This document shows positions 12,072 through 17,723 of a stretch of 17,723 bases of DNA, piece by piece. A program made the translations under genes and the position numbers. Location: contig CAUYXJ010000061.1 of assembly GCA_963577065.1 (NCBI GenBank), positions 1-17,723 of the forward strand, in the 5' to 3' direction. This DNA is from CAUYXJ01 sp963577065 (lineage in GTDB: Bacteria; Chloroflexota; Dehalococcoidia; Tepidiformales; Tepidiformaceae). Numbering within the stretch: the stretch's first letter is position 1; each line of letters starts with the position of its first letter. A model generated the notes under the pieces. That model was not told the DNA's origin and did no database searches. It saw nothing but the letters and a program-made list of their open reading frames with translations.

Positions 12072-12345
12072 CGGGCGTGCGGGGATATGCGCGCGGTAGG
12101 TGGGCTCGGCAAGGCCCTGGGTGAAGCCGTCCTTGTCGACGAGGACGCGGTAGCCCACGTCGACAAGGATGTCGGGCAGGTCCGGCGCGCCGCGATCTCC
12201 GTCAGGAGCGCGGAGGGCCAGACCTGGAAATCGATCTTGAGCCCGCCTCGATACAGCGCGCGAACCCGCTCACAGCCCTCGGCCCAGCGCACGAGCCGGT
12301 CCAGGACGGCGGCTTCCGACGGCAGATCCAGTACAACAACACTCT
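12072..12345 (-). pseudogene. ANT(6)/AadK-like pseudogene, N-terminal part with internal deletion
   Basis: Minus strand from about 12345: VLDLPSEAAVLDRLVRWAEG, CERVRALYRGGLKIDFQVWP and SALLTEIAA; after a frameshift the next frame gives PDLPDILVDVGYRVLVDKDG and FTQGLAEPTYRAHIPARP. This is the order seen in ANT(6) homologues (VRW-AxxxxVRA, then DGLKIDFxxWP, then GYRVLLDKDG, then PPTYxAxIPxxP). The catalytic nucleotidyltransferase segment that should lie between VRA and GLKIDF (with its GSR and DxD residues) is missing, about 60-70 residues. The initiator is GTA where ATG would be expected. With the C-terminal part at 10878-11321 this forms one decayed gene. Confidence 0.72.
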
Positions 12346-12358
12346 AAGCGCGCGCGAA

Positions 12359-12412
12359 CGGCCAACAGCCAACGGCCAACGGCCCGCGGCCAACGGCCAA
12401 GAGCCAACGGCC
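12359..12412. repeat. CCAACGG heptamer-type repeats upstream of uvrC
   Basis: Imperfect 7-mers CCAACGG, CCAACAG, CCAAGAG cover about 12359-12412, the reverse-complement orientation of the array at 10801-10870. They end ~10 bp before the uvrC -10-like box. Thus the broken ANT(6) locus is flanked on both sides by heptamer arrays in inverted orientation. Confidence 0.85.
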
Positions 12413-12420
12413 GCCTCCGC

Positions 12421-12426
12421 TACACT
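12421..12426 (+). promoter_or_regulatory. -10-like box TACACT upstream of uvrC
   Basis: TACACT ends 6 nt before GTG 12433. No Shine-Dalgarno sequence is present, so leaderless initiation is likely. The heptamer array lies in the position of the -35 region. Confidence 0.45.
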
Positions 12427-12432
12427 TGATCC

Positions 12433-14463
12433 GTGGTCGCTACCACCCTCCCCGTTCGCCTGAAGAAGCAGCTCGAAGCGCTGCCTGCGCGTCCCGGCGT
12501 CTACCTCATGCGCGACGCCAAGGGCGAGGTCATCTACGTGGGCAAGGCCGCGCGGCTGAAGGACCGCGTCCGCTCGTACTTCGGCTCGCCCCGCAGCCTC
12601 GAGCCGAAGACGCGGGCGCTGCGGGCGCAGGTCGAGGACTTCGAGTACATCGTCTGCGGGAACGCGGGCGAGGCGCTGATCCTCGAAGCGACCCTGATCA
12701 AGCGCCACCAGCCCTTCTTCAACATCCGCCTGAAGGACGACAAGCGCTATCCCTACCTGAAGGTGGACGTGCAGAATCCGTGGCCGCGGGTCTACATCAC
12801 GCGGCGGATCGAGAAGGACGGCGCGCGCTACTTCGGGCCCTACGCCAGCGCCGGCTCCGTGCGGGCGACGCTCGACCTGCTCAAGAAGCTCTTCCCCTAC
12901 CGCTCCTGCACGAAGGAGATCACGGGCACCGACGCGCGTCCCTGCCTCGATTACTACATCAAGCGGTGCATCGCGCCCTGCACCTCCTTCTGTACGAAGG
13001 AGGAGTACGACGAGGTGATCGCACAGATCATCTTGTTCCTCGAAGGGAAAGCGAACGACGTGCTCGAGCGGCTGCGCGGGCAGATGGATGCCGCTGCCGC
13101 GGAGCTCGAGTACGAGCGCGCGGCGATGGCCCGCGACCAGATCCGCGCGATCGAGCGGACGGTCGAGCGGCAGATGGTCTCGACCACGAAGAAGGAGGAC
13201 CTCGATGTCTACGGGCTCGCGCGCGAAGGCGACCGCGCCTGCGTCCAGGTCTTCTTCGTCCGGGGCACGCAGATGACCGGGCGCGACCACTTCGTCCTCG
13301 AGGGCACCACCGGCGAGTCCGACGCGGCCGTGCTGGGGAGCTTCCTCCAGCAGTACTACGAGGGCGCGCAATACGTCCCCAAGCTGGTCCTGGTGCCGTT
13401 CGAACCGAGCGACCGGGGCGAGCTGGAGACGATGCTCACTGTCAGGCGCGAGGCGGACGTCGAGATCCGCGTCGCCCAGCGCGGGGAGAAGCGCCGGCTC
13501 GTCGAGATGGCCCAGGAGAACGCACGCGAGGCGATGGACGTGCTCAAGGTGCGCTGGCTGGCGGATTCGACGAAGACCGAAACCGCGCTCGAAGAGCTGC
13601 GCGAAGAGCTATCGCTGCCGGAGGTCCCGCGGCGCATCGAGTGTTATGACAACTCGAACATCCAGGGATCGAGTCCCGTTTCGAGCATGGTCGTCTTCGT
13701 CGATGGCAAGCCGGAGACACGCCAGTACCGCAAGTTCCGGATCAAGACGGTCGAGGGGGCGGACGACTTCGCCACGATGCAGGAGGTGCTGCGTCGCCGC
13801 TTCAAACGGGCCGCCAAAGTGAGTTCAGAGTTCAGGGTTCAGAGTTCAGAGGGGGACGGGGGCCGTACGAGTTCAGAGTTCAGGGTTGAGAGTTCAGAGG
13901 GGGACGAGAGCCGTACGAGTTCAGAGGGGGACGGAGACCGCACCGAAAACGATGAGGGCTCGCCAACGGCCAACGGCCAACGGCCAACGGCCAAGAGCCA
14001 AGAGCCAAGAGCAGCGTCGTCCGCAGACGACGCTTGGGACCTGCCCGACCTCGTGATCGTCGACGGGGGGAAGCCACAGTTGCGTGCGGCCGTCGAGGTG
14101 ATGCGCGAGCTGGGGGTGTACGACATCCCCGTGGCGGGGCTGGCGAAGCGCCATGAGGAGCTGTTCGTGCCGGACGAGGAAGCGCCCGTGGTGCTTCCTC
14201 GGGCCTCGGAAGCCCTCTACCTCGTGCAGCGCCTGCGCGACGAGGCGCACCGCTTCGCGATCACCTACCACCGCCAGGTGCGCGGTAAGGCCGCGAAGGA
14301 GAGCGTGCTCGATTCGATCCCCGGGGTGGGGCCGAAGCGGAAGCGGGCACTGCTGCGCAAGTTCGGCTCGCTGAAGGCGGTGCGTGAGGCGGACATCGAA
14401 GAGATCGCCAGCACCCTCGGCTACACGCGCGCGCTCGCGGAGAAGGTCAAGGAGTACGTGTAG
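12433..14463 (+). CDS. uvrC: Excinuclease ABC subunit C with repeat-derived linker
   Basis: 676 residues. UvrC makes both incisions in nucleotide excision repair after UvrA/UvrB damage recognition. Domains: GIY-YIG endonuclease at ~15-95 (GVYLMRDAKGEVIYVGKAAR, catalytic-Glu segment EALILEATLIKRHQPFFN); iron-sulfur cysteines in SCTKEITGTDARPC and RCIAPC; UVR UvrB-binding helix hairpin at ~205-240; RNase H-like endonuclease with D406 (CYDNSN), D544 (VIVDGGK) and H613 (TYHRQ); C-terminal HhH2 (SIPGVGPKRKRALLRKFGSL) at ~628-665. Between RRRFKRAAK and DLPDLVIVDGG, normally ~10 residues, lie about 70 extra residues (463-534) encoded entirely by GAGTTCA-type and CCAACGG-type heptamer repeats. All catalytic residues flank it intact. 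GTG 12433 starts just before the GIY-YIG domain. Confidence 0.96.
   Translation: MVATTLPVRLKKQLEALPARPGVYLMRDAKGEVIYVGKAARLKDRVRSYFGSPRSLEPKTRALRAQVEDFEYIVCGNAGEALILEATLIKRHQPFFNIRLKDDKRYPYLKVDVQNPWPRVYITRRIEKDGARYFGPYASAGSVRATLDLLKKLFPYRSCTKEITGTDARPCLDYYIKRCIAPCTSFCTKEEYDEVIAQIILFLEGKANDVLERLRGQMDAAAAELEYERAAMARDQIRAIERTVERQMVSTTKKEDLDVYGLAREGDRACVQVFFVRGTQMTGRDHFVLEGTTGESDAAVLGSFLQQYYEGAQYVPKLVLVPFEPSDRGELETMLTVRREADVEIRVAQRGEKRRLVEMAQENAREAMDVLKVRWLADSTKTETALEELREELSLPEVPRRIECYDNSNIQGSSPVSSMVVFVDGKPETRQYRKFRIKTVEGADDFATMQEVLRRRFKRAAKVSSEFRVQSSEGDGGRTSSEFRVESSEGDESRTSSEGDGDRTENDEGSPTANGQRPTAKSQEPRAASSADDAWDLPDLVIVDGGKPQLRAAVEVMRELGVYDIPVAGLAKRHEELFVPDEEAPVVLPRASEALYLVQRLRDEAHRFAITYHRQVRGKAAKESVLDSIPGVGPKRKRALLRKFGSLKAVREADIEEIASTLGYTRALAEKVKEYV
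13822..14012. repeat. Heptamer-repeat insertions inside uvrC
   Basis: 13822-13869 and 13870-13917 are two 48-bp units (16 residues each, beginning SSEFRV and ending SRT or GRT), followed by a shortened third unit 13918-13944. Each is built from GAGTTCA-type heptamers plus a GGGGGAC-rich tail. After an 18-bp spacer, 13963-14012 is a run of CCAACGG then CCAAGAG heptamers. Both families are otherwise intergenic in this window. The length changes keep the reading frame. Confidence 0.9.
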
Positions 14464-14470
14464 CCGCGCC

Positions 14471-14476
14471 TATACT
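14471..14476 (+). promoter_or_regulatory. -10-like box TATACT upstream of hyuA
   Basis: TATACT starts 8 bp after the uvrC stop and ends 7 nt before GTG 14484 and 24 nt before the hyuA ATG at 14501. It is one mismatch from TATAAT. No obvious -35; upstream sequence is uvrC coding. Confidence 0.45.
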
Positions 14477-14483
14477 TTCGACC

Positions 14484-14504
14484 GTGACCGTTGCGCGCCC
14501 ATGA
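14484..14504 (+). CDS. Possible six-codon leader peptide overlapping hyuA start
   Basis: GTG 14484 opens a six-codon frame (M-T-V-A-R-P) whose TGA stop (14502-14504) overlaps the hyuA ATG as ATGA. GTG lies 7 nt after TATACT, the spacing of the other candidate leaderless starts. hyuA has no Shine-Dalgarno sequence, so a ribosome finishing this mini-frame could reinitiate at hyuA. Too short to judge by coding statistics. Confidence 0.3.
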   Translation: MTVARP

Positions 14505-16459
14505 CTGGACCGGAGAGCAGCGATGCTGAGGTCCTGGGTGTCGACATCGGTGGGACCTTTACCGACTTCGTGGCGCTCAGGGAGCACGGGATTCGGACCT
14601 GGAAGCGGCTCTCGACCCCCGCCGCTCCCGAGGCCGCGGTGGTCGCGGGCGCAGGAGCGGACGTAGCGCGGCGGCTCGCGCACGGGAGCACGGTCGCGAC
14701 GAATGCCCTCCTCGAACGGCGCGGCCCCCGCACAGTGCTGGTCACAACGGAAGGCTTTCGCGACCTCCTCGTGATTCGGCGACAAGAGCGGCCCGCGCTC
14801 TATGACCTGGAGCCGCAACGCCGTCCGCATGTGGTCGCTCGCGGCGACGTGATCAGCGTGCGTGAGCGGATCGGCGCCGGCGGGGAGGTGGTCGAGCCCT
14901 TGGCCGAAGCCGAGGTCGAGCGAGTGGTTACGGAGGCGCAGGCACTCGGGGCCGAAGCGATCGCTATCTGCCTTCTGTTCTCGTACCTGCGGCCCGACCA
15001 CGAAGCGCGGCTGGCGTCCGCGTTGCGGGAGGCGGGGTTCGATGTGAGCGCATCGCACGAGGTGCTACCCGAGTACCGCGAATACGAGCGCGCAAGCACT
15101 ACCGCAATCAACGCCTTCCTCCGACCCACCGTCCGGCACTATCTCGGCGCGCTGGGCACGCACTTCGGCGGCCTGCGCGTGATGCACTCCGCCGGAGGCC
15201 TCACCGACGCGGCTGCGGCGGGCGAACGGCCCGTCGCCATGGTCACGAGCGGGCCCGCGGGGGGCGTGCTCGGGGCACTCGCGGTCGCTGGAGCGGCCGG
15301 GCACGAGCGGATCATCACGTTCGATATGGGCGGCACCAGCACCGATGTGTCGCTCTGTCCGGGCGAGCCGCGCTATCGCTCGGCCGCCGAGATCGACGGC
15401 CTCGCCCTACACACGCCCATGGTCGACATCGTCACGGTAGGCGCCGGGGGCGGCTCGATTGCGCGGATCGACGAGGGCGGCGCCCTCGCGGTCGGCCCCC
15501 AGAGCGCGGGCGCCGATCCCGGGCCAGCCTGCTACGGGCGAGGCACGCTACCGACGGTCTCAGACGCGAACCTGGTCCTCGGCCGGCTACGGCCCGACGT
15601 TGCCTTGGGGGAGACGGTCCGGCCCGACCTCGGCCGCGCCCGCGCGGCCCTCGAGACGCTCGGCGACCCCACGGCGATCTCCGCGGCGGTGGTCGAAGTC
15701 GCGAACGTGACGATGGCGCGCGCGCTGCGTCGGGTCAGCCTCGAGCGCGGATACGACCCGGCCGACTTCACGCTCGTGGCGTTCGGAGGAGCGGGGCCCC
15801 TGCACGCGTGCGAGTTGGCGGACGAGGTCGGGATTGCACGCGTACTCGTGCCCCGGCACGCGGGCGTGTTTTCCGCCATCGGCATCGCCACCGCCCCGGA
15901 GGCGATCGAACGGAGCCAGGGGCTGCTGCTCGCGCTCCACGAACCTTCGACAGACGCGGAAGCGGCGATCGGTGCCACGGCTCGATCGCTCCAGGCGCAA
16001 GTCGGCGCTGAGCTGAGTGCCGGGGGCAGCGAGCTGGCGGCGACCCGTTGGGCGGCGGACGCGCGCTATCACGGCCAGGCGCACGAGTTGCGCGTGACCG
16101 TCGCTGAGCCGTCGGCGACCGCAATCGTTGAGGCATTCCACGAGGCGCATACGCGCGAATATGGCTTCGAAGCGCGCCAACGCTCCGTGGAGTTGGTCAC
16201 CCTGCGCTGCCGGGCGGAGGGCCCGGCCGGGGCCTTCCCTCCCGCCCCCCTTGAAGCGACCGGCCCGACCCTGGAGCCAGAACCGATCGTCCTGGGAGAC
16301 GGCACCGCCGCTCTCCACTTGCGCCGCGACGGGCTCACCGCGGGTCGCACGATCGAAGGCCCGGCCGTCGTCACCCAGCCCGACGCGACCTGCTTCGTGC
16401 CCGCCGCTTGGGGGGGCACCGTCGATCGCGCGAGCAACCTCTTGCTGGAACGGCGATGA
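14501..16459 (+). CDS. hyuA: Hydantoinase/oxoprolinase subunit A (HyuA family)
   Basis: 652 residues, typical for stand-alone HyuA. The family (N-methylhydantoinase A, acetophenone carboxylase, 5-oxoprolinase N-half) uses ATP to activate the carbonyl of a cyclic amide or carboxylase substrate. The N-terminal hydantoinase/oxoprolinase domain begins VLGVDIGGTFTDFVAL, the first phosphate loop of the actin-like ATPase fold. ARRLAHGSTVATNALLERRG follows. The second half has HSAGG, VTSGPAGGVLGA and FDMGGTSTDVSLC (second phosphate loop), then VGAGGGSIA and SAGADPGPACYGRG, all standard. The C-terminal domain has RYHGQAHELRV. ATG 14501 matches the family N-terminus. Its stop overlaps the hyuB start (ATGA), so the two subunits are translationally coupled. 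The substrate cannot be told from sequence. Confidence 0.93.
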   Translation: MTGPESSDAEVLGVDIGGTFTDFVALREHGIRTWKRLSTPAAPEAAVVAGAGADVARRLAHGSTVATNALLERRGPRTVLVTTEGFRDLLVIRRQERPALYDLEPQRRPHVVARGDVISVRERIGAGGEVVEPLAEAEVERVVTEAQALGAEAIAICLLFSYLRPDHEARLASALREAGFDVSASHEVLPEYREYERASTTAINAFLRPTVRHYLGALGTHFGGLRVMHSAGGLTDAAAAGERPVAMVTSGPAGGVLGALAVAGAAGHERIITFDMGGTSTDVSLCPGEPRYRSAAEIDGLALHTPMVDIVTVGAGGGSIARIDEGGALAVGPQSAGADPGPACYGRGTLPTVSDANLVLGRLRPDVALGETVRPDLGRARAALETLGDPTAISAAVVEVANVTMARALRRVSLERGYDPADFTLVAFGGAGPLHACELADEVGIARVLVPRHAGVFSAIGIATAPEAIERSQGLLLALHEPSTDAEAAIGATARSLQAQVGAELSAGGSELAATRWAADARYHGQAHELRVTVAEPSATAIVEAFHEAHTREYGFEARQRSVELVTLRCRAEGPAGAFPPAPLEATGPTLEPEPIVLGDGTAALHLRRDGLTAGRTIEGPAVVTQPDATCFVPAAWGGTVDRASNLLLERR

Positions 16460-17723
16460 GCGAAAACCCAGCCCGGCTTGCGATCTGGAACGCCCTCCTC
16501 GCGTCCGCCGCTGAGGAGATGGGCGTGACGCTCTGGCGGACCGCGCATTCCCCGAATATCCGCGAAAGGCGCGATTTCTCCTGCGCCGTTTTCGACGCGG
16601 GCGGCGAGATGGTGGCGCAGGCGGCGCATATCCCGGTGCACCTGGGCGCGATGCCCGAGTCCGTGGCGGCAGTGTCAGCGGTGGCGCCGTGGGCCGAGGG
16701 CGATGTCGCGATCGTGAACGACCCTTACCTGGGGGGCACCCACCTCCCCGACGTGACCCTGGTCGCGCCGGTGTACGCGGCCCAGACCCTCATCGGTTTC
16801 GTGGCCAACCGCGCCCATCACGCCGACATCGGAGGCATGTCGGCTGGGTCGATGCCGGTGGCCACGGAGCTGTATCAGGAGGGGGTGATCATCCCGCCGC
16901 TCAAGCTGCAGGAGGCGGGCGTCACGAACGACGCACTGCTGGCGTTGATTCTGCGCAACGTGCGCACGCCCGCCGAGCGACGCGGCGACTTCGACGCCCA
17001 GCTCGGTGCGCTCCGCACCGGCGCCGCGCGCCTGGAGGGGCTCGCAGCCCGCTACGGGGTCGACGAGTTGGCGCGGTGGATGGAGGCGCTGAAGGAGTAC
17101 GCGGAGCGCCTCACGCGAGCCGCGCTGGCATCGGTTCCAGATGGCGTTTACGCGGCCGCAGACGTGATGGAGGGTGCGGACGGTGTTCTCGTCCCGATAC
17201 GAGCGCGGGTCGAGGTCGCCGGCGACGAAATCGCCGTCGACTTCGCGGGAACGGCACCGGAGCAGCCCGCTTCGATCAACGCCGTCGCGGCGGTCACGCG
17301 CTCGGCGGTCGCCTACTGCATTCGCTGCCTCCTGCCCGCCGACGCGCCTTCGAACGAGGGCGGGTTCCGGCCAATCCGCGTCACTCTCCCCGAGGGCTCG
17401 CTCGTGAACGCACGCCCCCAGCGCGCCGTTTCCGCGGGGAACGTGGAGACCTCGCAACGAATCACGGATGTGGTCCTCGCAGCGCTTGCGCAGGCGCTCC
17501 CTCAGCGTGTGCCGGCGGCGAGCGCGGGAACGATGAGCAACTTCACGTTCGGCGGCGTCCGCCCCGACGGGGAGCCGTTTGCCTACTACGAGACGATCCC
17601 CGGGGGTGCCGGCGCGGGGCCAACACGCGCCGGCGAGAGCGGCATTCAGACGCACATGACGAACACCGCGAACACGCCCGTCGAGGCGATCGAGACCAGT
17701 TTTCCGGTGCGTGTGCGGCGCTT
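16456..17723 (+). CDS. hyuB: Hydantoinase/oxoprolinase subunit B (HyuB family), truncated by window end
   Basis: 422 complete codons are visible; family members are usually ~520-600 residues, so the 3' part lies beyond the window. It begins MSENPARLAIWNALLASAAEEMG and shows the HyuB landmarks SPNIRERRDFSCAVFD, AAHIPVHLGAMPESV, NDPYLGGTHLPDVTLVAPV, NRAHHADIGGMSAGSMP, then SAGNVETSQRITD, TMSNFTFGG and ETIPGGAGAG. ATG 16456 overlaps the hyuA TGA. With HyuA it should form an ATP-dependent amidohydrolase or carboxylase of the N-methylhydantoinase/5-oxoprolinase type in the cytoplasm. No frameshift or odd feature in the visible part. An opposite-strand open frame at 16675-17655 is a shadow of this gene. 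Confidence 0.95.
   Translation, partial: MSENPARLAIWNALLASAAEEMGVTLWRTAHSPNIRERRDFSCAVFDAGGEMVAQAAHIPVHLGAMPESVAAVSAVAPWAEGDVAIVNDPYLGGTHLPDVTLVAPVYAAQTLIGFVANRAHHADIGGMSAGSMPVATELYQEGVIIPPLKLQEAGVTNDALLALILRNVRTPAERRGDFDAQLGALRTGAARLEGLAARYGVDELARWMEALKEYAERLTRAALASVPDGVYAAADVMEGADGVLVPIRARVEVAGDEIAVDFAGTAPEQPASINAVAAVTRSAVAYCIRCLLPADAPSNEGGFRPIRVTLPEGSLVNARPQRAVSAGNVETSQRITDVVLAALAQALPQRVPAASAGTMSNFTFGGVRPDGEPFAYYETIPGGAGAGPTRAGESGIQTHMTNTANTPVEAIETSFPVRVRR

Noticed and set aside
12202..13371. 389-codon minus-strand open frame
   Set aside because: It is mostly antisense to uvrC. Only its far end overlaps the ANT(6)-like remnant, in a different frame.
16675..17655. 326-codon minus-strand open frame
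   Set aside because: Shadow of hyuB, which has unmistakable family motifs on the plus strand.

Overview
The window is G+C-rich bacterial DNA with short intergenic gaps. Gene content points to an environmental Chloroflexota (Dehalococcoidia/SAR202-like) genome. The clues are several acyl-CoA dehydrogenases, a HyuA/HyuB pair, an ANT(6)-type gene remnant, a selenocysteine peroxiredoxin, PduO, QueF with a queuosine-precursor transporter, and many heptameric tandem repeats. This assignment is inference; no rRNA or tRNA gene was found to anchor it.

Layout. (1) 1-290: three ~98-bp repeat units. (2) 439-2015 (+): small pyrophosphatase-like protein and acyl-CoA dehydrogenase. (3) 2158-2467: the same ~98-bp repeat in inverted orientation, so the two arrays bracket region 2. 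(4) 2465-3038 (-): FmdB-type zinc ribbon and a small Cys-rich protein, divergent from a PduO-type cobalamin adenosyltransferase (3134-3700, +). (5) 3829-5813 (-): preQ0/queuosine-precursor transporter, QueF and a lone NAD(P)HX epimerase domain. (6) 5814-6118: heptamer repeats and a truncated duplicate of the start of the next gene. (7) 6119-8256 (+): DUF402 protein, two tandem DinB paralogues and a small unknown, with ATGA overlaps. (8) 8277-10784 (-): enoyl-CoA hydratase, peroxiredoxin and acyl-CoA dehydrogenase, an apparent operon. (9) 10801-12412: heptamer arrays around a broken ANT(6)-like gene that is split by a ~750-bp insert carrying a sortase-fold lipoprotein without catalytic His and Cys. 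(10) 12433-14463 (+): uvrC. (11) 14501 to the window end (+): hyuA and truncated hyuB.

Main points. The peroxiredoxin has an in-frame TGA exactly at the peroxidatic cysteine position and a strong hairpin just downstream, so it is very probably a selenoprotein that gene callers would truncate. UvrC carries a ~70-residue linker made of the same heptamer repeats that lie between genes elsewhere in the window. An adenylyltransferase pseudogene regains its reading frame at the junction if the 750-bp insert and one copy of a 13-bp near-duplication are removed. Several genes have a TANNNT box 6-8 nt before the start codon, the pattern expected for leaderless transcripts.

Functionally the window mixes acyl-CoA/fatty-acid catabolism (two acyl-CoA dehydrogenases, one hydratase), redox defence, cofactor and tRNA-modification salvage (B12 adenosylation, preQ0 uptake and reduction, NAD(P)HX repair), DNA repair, and an ATP-dependent hydantoinase/oxoprolinase-type amidohydrolase. 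Repeat-driven rearrangement seems to have shaped much of the non-coding sequence.
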